Positions 46,757 to 59,300 of a stretch of 64,000 nucleotides of DNA are shown here, one piece after another. The stretch spans positions 328,562 to 392,561 of the forward strand of contig JAACJM010000064.1 in the NCBI GenBank assembly GCA_013368315.1. Reading direction: 5' to 3'. How positions within the stretch are numbered: position 1 is the stretch's first letter; every line of letters begins with the position of its first letter. The notes beneath the pieces were generated by a model, which saw only the letters and a list, made by a program, of their open reading frames with translations, did not search any database and was not told the origin of the DNA. The stretch is from Tetrapyrgos nigripes (Eukaryota > Basidiomycota > Agaricomycetes > Agaricales > Campanellaceae). The translations under genes were made by a program, and so were the position numbers.

Positions 46757-47274
46757 GACATTGATATTCTGATAAAAAGGTGAAGATGAAAGGAGTTGAA
46801 GGAGAAACAGCCAAGATTTTTGTACCACTTTGATGTACTTTATGTCCACAGTGCACCATCCTGATTCCTGTAATTATAACTTTGAGCAAATCAGATCAGT
46901 ATTCATATGAATTTGACTGAGTTCCTGCTGATTGGTACTGTGTAATGGTAGTTAGTATCAAGGTCTCTTATGATTCAGTACAAGTGAAGAATCATCTGGA
47001 TGAACAAATAATCACAAATCAAAATTCAGATCAACTTGTAAGTGTGTACAAGACTGGAATACAAAATGTACATGTAAGAGCAAAAAAGCCAAACATCTTC
47101 ATCCAATTTGACAAAGAATTTGTGACTTTAACCTCTGTTGAATTGTGCCTGGCATTTCGTTCCATGTTGTTAGTCTCCAATGACAACTATATGGCATAAA
47201 CAGTATTTAGTACTAGCTTCTCACCCCAGGAAACCAATGCAAGGAAATGGATGAGGTGGAAGAAAAACTGATGG
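46757..47274. other. Gap left of the NLR gene
   Basis: It contains the 3' flank of the NLR gene, and possibly an additional terminal exon if the reading frame ending at 47275 is spliced. No other gene is supported. Confidence 0.35.
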
Positions 47275-50181
47275 CTAAATATGAACATCATGTATCCAAA
47301 CCAAAGCCATAAGTAACATAACAAGAGAAATAAGGAAATAGCTGGAATATTGTAAGGTAGTGAATATACCCAACTGAATTTTTCCCAGCCCTTGCAAGCA
47401 CTGTGCGGCTCCTTGCCTGTCTCCAAGCTGCTCAAATTGGTCTTTAGCCTGCTGCAGCATGATCTTTGCCTCTTCATATTGGCCCAGCTTTTGGCTGATG
47501 TCTCCCAGGCTCCGCAAGCACTGAGCAGCTCCCCGCCTGTCCTCAATCTCCTCAAATTGTTTTTTGGCTTGATCCAGCATGGCCCTTGCTTCGTTGTATT
47601 GGCCCAGCATTTGCCTGATGTCTCCCAGGCTTTGCAAACACACAGCAGCTCCCAGCTTGGATCCAAGCCCCTCAAATTGTTCTTTGGCTTGCTCCAGCCT
47701 GAATGTTGCCTCCTCATATTGGGTCAGCATTTTGCTGAGGCTTCCCAGGCTTTTCAAGCACTGAGCAATTCCTAGCCTGTGTCTGATCTCTGCAAATTGC
47801 TTTTTTGCTTGCTCCAGCATGACCTTTGCTTCCTCATATTGCCCCAGTATTCTGCAGATCTCTCCTAGCACTCTCAAGCACTGAGCAGCTCCCAGCCTGG
47901 ATCCAATCTCCTCAAATTGCTTTTTGGCTTGCTCCAACATGACCTTTGCTTCCTGATATTGGCCCATCCTCATGCTCATGTCCCCCAGTAATTCCAAGCA
48001 TTGAGCAACTCCCAGCCTGGATCTGATCTCCTCAAATTCCTCTTTGGCTTGCTCCAGCCTGACCTTTGCTTCTTCATATTGGCCCAGCATTTGGCTAATG
48101 CATCCCAGACTTCGCAAACACTGAGCAGCTCCCACTCTGTATCCAATCTTTTCAAATTGATTTGTGGCTTGCTTCAGCATTATCTGTGCTTCCTCATATT
48201 GGTCCAGCATTAGACTGATGTCTCCCATTCGTTGCAAACACTGAGCAGCTCCTCTCATATTTCCAATCTTTTCATATAGATCCATAGCTTGTTGTACTTT
48301 CCACTGTGATTCTTTATAATCACTCTGGTAATAAGCGATCTGTGCCAATCTCTTGAAGCATTCAGCCTGGGTTTGTTCAATTGTATAGTTTACAGACATG
48401 CTGTTACTGCAGCTAATTGATTCCAGATCAATGGTCTCTTGATTTATCTGATGCTTATGAAGCTTCTCCACATCATTGATTATTGCCATAGCCTTCTCAT
48501 ATTTCCCCATAAAACTCAACATATCTCCATGTAGAAACATCAGCCCAGTTTGATCCCCCAAACTCATCTGTGCACCCCATCTCCGATATTTCTCAACTAG
48601 TGGTACAAGACCTGAATAGTATTTTGAATGATTACATAACTGATGTAACACATTCATATGTGAATTCTCAAAAGACTTCCCAATCTGAATATCAAGAATT
48701 TTAAAGATATTTGCAATATGCAGTCCAAGCTGATCTCCTGCAGTAGAATTTTGGGCTAAATTGTCCATGAATGACTCATAAAACCTCCAAATATGATTTT
48801 CAAGATGCTCTGGCCTCCCAAAAATTTCCATGATGTATTCACCAATAGGTGTCAGGATTTTGAGTGTGTTGTGTTCTCCCTCATAAATAATGCATGACTT
48901 TATCAAAAGGAGCACCTCCATATTTGTCTCAGGAAAGATATCTAACATTCTGTTCAGATTGTCCAACCAGTTTGGAATGCCATTTGGTAGGAAAGCCACA
49001 AGCTTCAACACATCTTTTCCTGTAATAGAAAGCTGTTCTCTGATAATATTCAGAGTCAGCTCAATTGACACTGCAACACTTGTAAGCCTGTCATTCTGCC
49101 TTCCAATTTCTTTGAGCACTGCAGTCTTTTGGATATTCCACATCTCCAGCAGGTCCTTCAATGGTAGGTCTTTGGCATGCTGTGCAATAAGCACAATAGC
49201 CAAAGGGATACCATCCATCTGTCTTAGCAGCTGCTCCAAAATAGGATCCTTCTGATCAATTGTGTACTTTCCATTCAAAGTGAAAGAACAGAAAGCTTGC
49301 TTGGCTGCACGAAGCTCAAGAGGGGCTAAGCCTGCTTGTCCTCCAAGCTTATACCATTGAATCTGTCCAGGGCCATCAGCTCCTCTCATTGTTACAATGA
49401 CTGAGGGTAACTTGAAGCCACAAATTGTATCAATAAAGTGCCTGACTTGGGCCTGGTCCTCACCATTCCATGGTGTATCAAAATTATCCAGAATCAACAA
49501 AGACTCTTGGCAGCTTTTGAGATAGTCAAGCAATAACTCATAAGAACCTTTCCCTTGGATTGGCTGCAGTCCAATTGCCTGCACCAATCCTTGAGTAAGG
49601 TTTGCTGCATCTGGGAGAATTTCACAGGGGATGAAGTAGCATCTCCTTGCAAATTTCTTCTTGATCAAGGCATTTTCCATGATATGCAAGGCCACAGATG
49701 TTTTGCCTATTCCTCCAGTTCCAAGGATGGCTATATGGGCATGATTGGCCTCACACAACAGTTTCACTGCTTCTTCCACAAGATGGGATCTGCCTGTGAA
49801 TACATCTGGAGCTGGTGGTTTTTGAAGAAGCAAATCACTGCAAATTTGAAAATTCAATAAAATGATTAGACATGATAGACTTATACATACTCTGCTGTGA
49901 CTTCCTGAAGGAAAAATGTTGTCAGGCATTCACTTCTGTTAGAAATAGGAAATTCTTACTTACCTTTGGTTTGCTTTCTGGCAGGTCTGCAAATAATTTA
50001 AGTATCATACTATTAATCTGAGCAATCTATTTGATTACTTACAGGTATTGTATGTATAATATGCATCTCGCCCAATATTAGTGATAGTTGAACCCATAAT
50101 ATTGAAGTCATGGGCCCCAGAAAAGAGATGCGCCTGGTTTCCAGTACCAGTTTGATCAGGTCCATTATCAGTTGGTTCCAT
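47275..50181 (-). CDS. NLR: N-terminal motif, NB-ARC-type ATPase, TPR repeats; 912 aa
   Basis: Exons 50181-50043, 49986-49964, 49904-49891 and 49837-47275 join in phase (2739 nt). Introns are 56, 59 and 53 nt, and exon 3 is only 14 nt. Residues 18-46 hold AHLFSGAHDFNIMGSTITNI, a short motif typical of agaric NLR N-termini. The NTPase starts at PAPDVFTGR (about 68-75). It has a P-loop GTGGIGKT (98-105), Walker B SLLILDNFD (about 171-179), LPSVIVTMRG and GIPLAIVLIA. The C-terminal third has eight 40-residue TPR units of the type GQYEEAKVMLEQAKKQFEEI. Fungal NLRs of this build act in non-self recognition and programmed cell death; the ligand is unknown. The last about 25 residues (YFLISLVMLLMALVWIHD) may be intronic read-through, since the TPR array stops just before a GTATATTC site. 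The gene looks intact. Confidence 0.85.
47385..48345 (-). repeat. Eight in-frame 120 bp repeats coding TPR units
   Basis: Successive 120 bp blocks share strings such as GAGGAAGCAAAGGTCATGCT and GAGCAAGCCAAA on the coding strand. The units at 47800-48060 are the most alike. High DNA-level similarity allows unequal crossing-over, so the repeat number may differ between strains. Confidence 0.85.
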
Positions 50182-51179
50182 ATCCGAAGCTTCTGAATTC
50201 TCTTTCAATCTTCACAAAAATCTCAACGCCTAATTTTCCGCTCACCTTAAAAAGACTTGTGCTGTTCGGGCTCACAAAGGTCGAAAAGTGTCTCAACAAC
50301 GTGACTAGAACTTTAACAGTTGCACTCGATGCCATCATTTCAGAATGATGGCTTTCTGAGTGACGGACCAATCAGAACCCAAGGAAACTTCTATTATTAG
50401 AACATATATACAACAATGTCCTTGGCGCCTGGCACAAAAATCGCGTAGCATAGCCCCTATTGCCTACCCCTCCCCCTCCTTCATCCACTCAGACTGTGTC
50501 CTTGGTCAAGACATCAAACCACTGGGCAAAAGTATACACAAGAGCATAGAGTATTTCCCTTACAGGGAATGGGGGGGTTTCGAAGCTTGCGATACCATGC
50601 TTCATTATGCAAATAGTAAATGTACGCAAATGTAGGTAGAAGATGGGACATGAAGGTTAAAGTGGTGATGTGTAACGCAATACCATGTGATGAAAAAGAA
50701 AACGAGAGAAAAGTATAGACGTGGAATGCGAAAGAGTAAACAAGAAAGGCACGTGTAAGCAAACGAAAAAACGAAAAATAACTAAGAAACCCAAATCAAG
50801 AAACCACAAGCACAACAATAGGACAGAATACCAAACACGAAGCTTGAAGCACGAACCATACAGCGAAGAAACGGACTGAAACGAGACAGGAGACGAGAGA
50901 CTAGGACGGGGATAATGACGGGAGTACAACAGATAAGCACAGCACGTCGGCAAAAAGATGAAAGGCGAAAGGTGAAAAGCGAGATGGCGACGAGACATAC
51001 CCCCTACCAGGCCCACCCATACCCTTATACCCCTCCCCAATACCAACGAAACCAAAAATGGCGCTTGGGCTTTGGAAGGTTTGCGTATGAGAGTAGAGGT
51101 GGGGACTGACTCAGGCAACGGAAGGTTTGAGGAGGAAGAGGTGTATGGAATATAAGGCAACGTCGGCTCTGTGTCTGTG
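50182..51179. other. NLR upstream region
   Basis: It is the promoter and 5' untranslated region of the NLR. From about 50640 to 51000 the plus strand is strongly purine-rich. No convincing gene is present. Confidence 0.4.
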
Positions 51180-53345
51180 TCACTGCGTATGTTGATGTAA
51201 ACATTGAAGCAAGGGTAGGTGTAAGCCCAGTAGAAAAAGCGTTGTTGGTGTCTGAGTATTTGTATGCAGCTTTAAGGAAGCCATAGCAGCAACAGCAGCA
51301 GCAGCAGCAGCCGCCTCCTCCCCACCTCGATACTTCTCGATATCCTCCCTCAAACATCTTTCCCGTTCCCGTTCCTGTTCTTGTTCCCTCTCTGCTTCCG
51401 TCATTCCCATCCCCATCCCCATCTGTGCCTATTTTGAGTCATGAGAGTGGATATCGAGGTGCATATGCACCACCTGCGTATGCCCTGAAACAGACTGAGG
51501 ATACCAGAAGTAGCCGAAGCCCTAGTTGGCGTTGGCGTTGGCGTTTGAGTGTCCACTTTCAAAACCTCTCCCCGCCAATACTTCTCAATATCCTCTCAGT
51601 GCCTTCTTTCTCTTCCCCTCTTCCTGTGTATCTCTAACCACCTGCGCCTGCACCTGATGATACGCCTGAGTATATGCCGACTGTGGATAAGAATATGAGT
51701 GTATATCCAAATGCGTAAAAACGGATGTATTAACCTCATCGGGCAGGCTCTTCTGCCCACCATCCCCATGCTTGTACCCACCCCCACTCCCAGCAACCCT
51801 GAACCCGGTATTACCCCCTCCTCAGTCGTCCCATCCCACCGGTTCCGATCCAACTCTCTATCTCTATACCCGTAGACGTAGGCTACACGCCTGCTCCCAA
51901 CATATAACCCCCTCCTCCCTCAATCCCACGACTTGCAAGGTACTAGAGCCGCCAAGAGAATCGCAACTGGGGTGTCTAGACCCCGCAACGTCTCCAACAA
52001 TAAACTCGCACTCCTCGGTTATTTTGTATGGGCTCGGATTCGACGCGTAGCGGTGTAATGATTTCTGTGGTTTTGGGAAGAGTTGGGCTACAGTTGAAGG
52101 GGGAGTGGGGGCATGAAGACATTGAGAGCACCGAAGTGCGAGAAGATGGCTGTGGTGGTATGGCGGATTTTATAGAAAGCGACGAAGGCGGGAGTCTCTG
52201 GCTTGACCCCGTCAGTGATGTTGAAGACGAGTATAATGGATTAAGGACATAGAAGGGAAAGACTCGCTATATAGAGACTAGGTAGAATTGGTATGCGAGT
52301 TGCGAGTGGCTCAGAGCCAGAAGGAGAGACGGACCCAGATTCTGCTCGCCGGACATCCAAAACGTTGTTTGAAGAGTAAGCCTTCTGTAGAGTCGGTCTC
52401 GTCCTGTCAGCGAGAGGAGGATGTCCCACTGTCGATCCCAAGGGTTATAGGAAGAGGAATGACCCGTCCACAGTCGAAGCGGTGAGGAAGAGTTAACCTT
52501 ATGCCTAAATGCGAACCCGTACCCAAGACCAAACTACTCTGTCATTCCCCACCCCCCATACCACCCCGCTACCTGAACCATTGCTTAACAACCCACCCCT
52601 CGTCCTCTTCGGACGAAAACACCTAAACCCCATTCTCCAACCTCGTCGCTGTACGCATGTTTTGCCTGGAGTGCGGACGAATTGAGGGCTGTAGCCGTAC
52701 TCGTCTATGGCACAGAGTGTTTGGGTGTCTGCTCCTTCCCAAAGATGGTCGTCGAGGTGCGAGGCCAGGTTGGTATGTGACCTATAATTCCCGTCACCAG
52801 GGAAAACGGTGTAATCTTCACTGGGAGGGAGTTACTCTCCTTCACCTCCGATGATAGGGTGAAGGCTTTTGAGCGAAGGATATCAGTGGAGGAAGAAAGA
52901 GCCGAACAAAGGAGGTTGGATGACGAATTGAGAGGATTCTGGGGCGGTGCGGAGGAGGTTTCGGGTTGTGGTGGAGAGGGGACGGGAGTGGGAGTGGGAA
53001 AGGACGAAGTAGACCTGAGCGAGAGTCATTAGAGTACCGAGTATGCATGCACCATGATCAAGCTGGTAAAATGAAAGGTTAGCAAACGTTACCAGAAAGA
53101 TAAAAAGCAAGAAGAGAATCAGTGGTGCAACGTTTGGCTAAGTGCAAAAGTAAAAAGAAAAAGAAAAAGGCACGAAAAGGAAAGATACAAAGAACCAGTA
53201 TACGCACTGTCCCGCGTTCTTCCGTGAGTAGACAGGTTATGATTCAAAGCCAGTGGCCCACAGTGTCTTGAGCTGGTCTGGAAACTTGAAGCGTTGAGAA
53301 CAAAGTCGACGCGTTGTTTTTTTGTTCTAAATATGGACGAGCACG
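51180..53345 (+). repeat. Copy C of the dispersed repeat, more diverged
   Basis: From about 51990 it parallels copies A and B: CCAACAATAAACTCGCACTC, a 75-residue frame (52028-52252) with ADFIESDEGGSLWLDP, CCAAAACGTTGTTTGAAGAG, and GGACGAGCACGTGG. Upstream (51180-51950) lies a Pro/Tyr-rich coding relic with a CAG run at 51290-51312, probably the 5' part of the same unknown gene. The large Helitron inserted at its right end (53357). Confidence 0.65.
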
Positions 53346-53357
53346 TGGACACGGGCA

Positions 53358-56300
53358 TTACGAGGCCCTTTACTATTAGGGTCTCGTTCTTATAATCTGA
53401 CGCTTCCGCGTGTGGCTATGCAATTTGGATATACGATTTTCTTACTAATTTCCGGCTCGGCTTCCGATAGAATGCCTACCGGACAGCGCTCGTTTAGCGC
53501 TTGCTACTCAATCTGTATTTACCGGCATCGGATCTATACTACCGGCGGTGTTTGCCGTCAGACCATGTGTCTGGCGTCCTTGACCATCATCATCCTCGCA
53601 TCGATGAAGCTCGACGTACTATTCCCACTATGTGTCATCTCCGCGCCATTTTCTGTGTGCTGCTCTACCCTGGAGCCAGCATCTTTACCGCAACCTCGAA
53701 GTTTGTTTCCACTTCCTGTCAATTAGTCACATACATAATGACCTCCGTCTGGATATAGGTGTTGACTTTCCGTTGATGTTTTATAATGAGTATAAGGTCT
53801 GTAGCTTGCTTCGTTTCTTAGTTTCGTTAGCTCAATCCATGGCAGTCTCTGTCTTGTTACCAAAATCTCCCGTCTGTTGAGTGGGATAGTTGTATTAAGA
53901 GTCATGAGTGCGTATATCAGTATTATTTTCATCGCTCGAGTCTAACATCACCGCCGGTTTTGCTCGTCCATCATCACTGTCCTATCTCTATCTCCACATA
54001 TACCTCTCCTCTGCGGTGTGCCCACGTTTGCCGTCGTATTACCGCCCCCCGCCGCTGATGCACTGCCGTTTCATCACCGGTATTCTTTTGCCGACTGCAC
54101 CACCTCATTCAACGCTATACTGTATTCGATGTCATCTTGTCGCAACCATGCCCCTCCCGGACTCAAGCTCTTCACATACATCCGACTTCAACTCTCTCCT
54201 GGAAATTGATTTATGTGCTGCGTCGGAAATTGATTTACATTCTCCAAAGGAAATTGATTTACCAGAGGAAATTGATATACATGTTCTACTGGAAACTGAA
54301 TCTGAAAATACACAATCTGAAGGTTTAGTGCTAAGCAGTCAAATGTTTCGGTATACTCAAACCCTGAGACATTCGATTTCACGCCCCGTCTTGAAAGCAG
54401 GTTACATTTTGTTCAAACCGGTTCATGCTACTGTAGGTGAGATTGTCCGCTGTGCAACCAGCATTACACATAAGAACAGTGTTTATCTTTTAAACCATAT
54501 GTTGCACAATCTGCGAAAAGTTCTCTCAGATTCCGAAAGTCTGTTACTACATCTACTGAAGGGATCAAACGTCATGTCACTGCCGTATTTCGTTGATATA
54601 GCCACAGAAGTCCAGATAACCAGTCTATGGATGCTTCGCGGCACCATGTACCGGCACGATTTCAACGCACATCTAAATTCCCTTATTATTAACGGCTTTC
54701 ATCGTATATATCACCTGAAATTCCTTACTATCTGGCAGTCTTTACACAGAGAGCTTACTGCAGCAGATGTGATGAGAGATGTCATATTTCCCCTTTCAAA
54801 TATAAGCATAAATATCATACGCAATAGCGTTGACATTGCGGTGAATTTCGCTGAGGTCAAGACTTGCACTTACCAGACTATCACCCTCTCAAATTTGATA
54901 CACTTCTTCAGTCCGATTATATTGCTTAATTGTGAAACCAACCTGGGTCACTACGAGTGTCCAGATTCACCTCAATTTTGCCTATTAGGTGGAGGACGTA
55001 CTCCTGAAAAAACATGTAATTATTATCAACTACAAGATTACCTGATAATTCAATCTTCAATTTTGAATCCAGCGTCGGTGCTTTACCGCTTCAAAGAACT
55101 GACAAAAACTAATCCACTGACAACAGCTCATCCCGGTCTTTTGTATACTCAAATGCCGTTCTCTGTGCTATACCCCATGCTGAAAAAGGTCCCTTTACAA
55201 ATGCTGGCGAGATCTCATAAGATCAAGCTAGCGCATAATGTTGCTCTGGGCCAGATTGAAGCTCTGTGTCATAGTCATATATGCACAGATTCATGCGAAA
55301 GCTTGATATCCATATTTGAGCCTTTAGACAACGTTCAAATACAAAGTGCCACATTTCCTCCAAAACCACTCAGTGACAACCTTATTGAAAGAATTATAAA
55401 GGATTGGACCCAAGAATTCTTACCTGGAAGTGTTGAAGAGGCAGGTTGTGGTGTATGCGGACAACTTAAACATGCCTCTGAATTGACGCCCATCAAAAGT
55501 GTTAACGGTTTTTTACACGTGCTTTCTGTGCCTGGGATAACTCGACTGGAGCGTAGAACTGCAAGCGAAAGAATTAAAGAAGATGACGGTCCTGTACTTG
55601 ACAAAGCCTGTAGCAAAGTTTGTGTTGAATGTCGGCGTTCATTGATCCAGGGTAAGATTCCATGAATATCACTGGCACGAGGATTGTGGCTTGGAGATAT
55701 CCCTCCTGAATTACAACAACTGAACTTTGTAGAATGATTATTGATACAAAAAATCAGAACAAACTGCTGCTTTGGAAATGTTTCGTCTGGCATGCGCAAA
55801 ATGATATCTCATGTCATAGCCTTTGATTCCCCTGTTGCAAAGGTTTATGATACTTTGCCACCACCTCCAGAGGACTTAGATGAAGTACTTGCAATTATGT
55901 TTACTGGACCATGCAAACCAACTGAAAAAGATTTTCAAAGAACCCCAATGTTAATTCGGCGAAAATATGTCTATGATGCTTTGACATGGCTAAAATTAAA
56001 TCACCCTGCCTATCAAGAATTGAACATCTCAACTGCTAACTTGAACAAGTATTCTGAAAAGACACCTCCTGTGTCAGTAGAGTATAAGCCATCAACTTCA
56101 GAGGGAAACAGAGTACCAGAAGGAACCAGTGTGCATGATAATGAGCCTGAGATCGGAACTGAAGATGGAGAAGTTCCATTTGTGGTTCATGGAATTACAG
56201 GTGAACGTCTTCAAAATGAAACTGTGGAGTCTCAAAAAGCAAAAGCACTGGCTCACTTAAACTCTCAGGGAAAGTTTCTTGCTGTTGGACATAGCAAAGA

Positions 56301-59300
56301 TAGTTCAACTATCTTCAAAAATCCAGAGTTATATCCATCCATTTTTCCATGGTTATTTCCATATGGCTTAGGAGGCTTGGGAATGAATGATATTCCACGA
56401 TTTAGTGAAAAGGCTCACAAGAAATTTCTGCTGAATTATCATGACAAGCGCTTTCAAACCGATATCACTTTTCCATTTGTTGCATTCAGCCATGAGCAAA
56501 TAAAGGCCACAACTCACAACGGCTTTGCAATGACTGAACTCCAGTCTTTTCCTGTGATCGCTGATCGAATCCTTGGTGTTGATCATACAGTACTTACAAA
56601 TATTATCAACAGGCTTGAACAAGGAGAGATTGTACATCCTGAAACTGAAGCTGAAAAGACATGTTTTTCAATAATACAGGATCTAGATCATGTTGGTGGA
56701 GGTGTGAAAGGTTCAATGACTAGTAAGAAGTATCTCCGAAATGAACTATGGTCATTGATCTCTTATCTAGGTGCTCCATCATGGTACATCACATTTGCTC
56801 CTTCAGACACAACACATCCACTATGTTTATACTATGCAGGAAGCAATGAAAAATTTGAACCATATCTTAATATTCCTGATGATGAAAGAACAAGGCAGGT
56901 GATCAGGAACCCAGTGTCTGGTGCTAAATTTTTTGACTTCATGGTAAGAATGTTTATTAAGCACATCTTAGGAGTAGACAGTGATCATGATGGTGTGTTT
57001 GGTAAGACAAGTGCATATTATGGTACTGTTGAACAGCAAGGCAGACTAACTCTTCACCTTCATCTGCTTCTCTGGATTGCTTCAGCAAAGTCACCACAAG
57101 AAATAAGAGATGCTATTTTGGATCCAAATAGTGATTTTCAAAAAAGAATTGTAGAGTATCTCGAAAAAGCTCACACTGGTAATTTCATGACAGGGAACCA
57201 GGAACAAGTTGAGGAGCAATTGAAATTTAGGTCTCAATCTGAGGGCTATACTAACCCATTATACACATTACCATCTCAACCACCACAGCATCTCAATAGT
57301 GAAAGATGTTTGGCCTCTGATTTGTGGTGGAGTAACTACAAAGAAGAAATTGATGATATTGTCTCTCAAACACATATTCATACATGCAAGTCAACTATAG
57401 GTAAGGATGGCAAGTGAAAGAAAAACAAAGATTATTATGGCTGTCTTGACAATAAGTATGGCACATGTAGTGCAAGGTTTCCCTGTCAGACTGTAGAAAG
57501 GACTCAAGTAGATCAAGAAACAGGTTACCTCAGAATGCAAAAGTCGGAACCATGGATTAATACTTACAATCCTATGTTGACGTATCTCCTGAGATGTAAC
57601 TCTGATGTTACGTCACTTCTATCTGGAACAGCAATTAAAGCTGTTGTGTTCTATGTGTCTAATTATATTACTAAATGGAGCTTGAATACTCATGTCATTT
57701 TTGATGTGATTAAATCTGTTCTAGTGCGAAATTCTGAGATGCTAGGAGGCAATTTAAGTAGACAGGAAAAAGTGAGAAAACTTGTAACACAAATGGTCAA
57801 TTTGTTATCAGTAAAAATGGAGCTTGGAGCACCTATGATCTGTATGTATCTATTAGATAATCCAGACCATTATACCAGCCATAAGTTTAAAGCATTCTAT
57901 TGGAAAAACTTTGTGAATGAGGTTCAAAAGCATTGGGATCAATCTGAAAATGAATCAACTCCAAAGCAGAAGGTAATCATTCTCAAAAAACACAATGGAG
58001 TGATTGCACTATCTCAAGTATATGATTATATATATAGACCATCACACTTAGAAGATATGTGCCTATATGACTGGATTCAATTATGTGAGAGAGTTAAAGC
58101 TCCAAAGAAATCTCAAACCAAACTTACCACAGAGCCTGTAGCAGAACAGTATGATGCAAATAAGCTGTTTGAAGCAGAAACTACACTATCTGACTCTGAC
58201 CTCGATGATATTGAATCCGATACTGAGGCTGAGCTGCAGGAGAATGAGTATTCGCAGTGTCCTAAACCACTTGAAAGAGCAGATTTACCAAAGAACATGT
58301 TTCCGTTTCTTGCTGGTCATCCCTTGGCTGACTCTCATGTATTGAAAGTTGCATCTGAAAGGCAACGACTTGTACCCAATTTTATAGGAGGAGTACTTCC
58401 TAGAGCTGATTGTGGTAGTCGTGAATATTACTGCTGTGTTATGCTGACATTTTTCAAACCTTGGCGCAGTGGTGAAAGTCTCAAGGACATGGATCAATCA
58501 TGGGACAGTACTTTTGAGAACTTTGAATTTTCTCCACGTCAAAAAGAGGTATTAAAAAACTTTCAAGTTCGTTATGAATGCTTAGATGCAAGAGATGACT
58601 ATAATGCCCAACGAAAAACAATGAGTGGGGATACTGATAATATTCATATCCCAGAGTATGATGATGGACTTGATTGTGATATTCTGGATGTGTCAGCTGA
58701 TCCCTTAATAAACGGAGAAAGTGGACCTCTGGAGAAGCGCAGGCAAGAGCATATGAATGAAATGAAAGATATGTTGACAGGGATGGGATGGAACGAAACC
58801 TTGCATGATTGTAGGCTTCATATTCCAGCAGAATTCAATCCTGAGACTGACAGAAGTGCACATTCTTGGCGGCTTCAAATAAATAAAATGAGACAAGCTA
58901 TTCTTGATGAAAGGCATAAACCAAAAAATAGCTCAAACAACAACAGTAAATTTCCTAATAAATTTCCCAACCAAGTAGAGATACTAGACAAAACTGCCTT
59001 TGAGCAAAATACAAGAAAAGGTCAAACTCAGGATCTTATAGATCAAATAGCACGTGAATTTCAATTTGAGAATAATATAGAACAAGACAGAGCATTCAGA
59101 ATCATAGCAAATCATGCAGTCAGTCCATGTCCTCAACAGTTAAAGATGTACATTGGTGGAATGGGTGGTACAGGCAAATCAACTGTATTACGAGCATTGC
59201 GTAAGTTCTTTGCAGAAAGAAACGAAAGTTATCGTATGCTAGTTGTTGCACCCACTGGAAACGCTGCAGCCTTGTTAGCAGGCTCAACATATCACTATAT

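Noticed and set aside
47385..48345. Minisatellite or CRISPR-like repeat on the plus strand
   Set aside because: The 120 bp periodicity is coding and corresponds to 40-residue TPR units in the NLR.
51025..51422. Minus-strand poly-Cys and Met/Gly-rich frames
   Set aside because: They arise from a CAG/CCN-rich low-complexity run on the plus strand and have no natural composition.
55663..57417. TGA codons in the Helitron read as recoding (selenocysteine or alternative code)
   Set aside because: TGA terminates the kinase-like gene (309-311) and the small secreted protein (27826-27828), and the same TGA pattern occurs in a dead hAT. Pseudogene decay explains it better.
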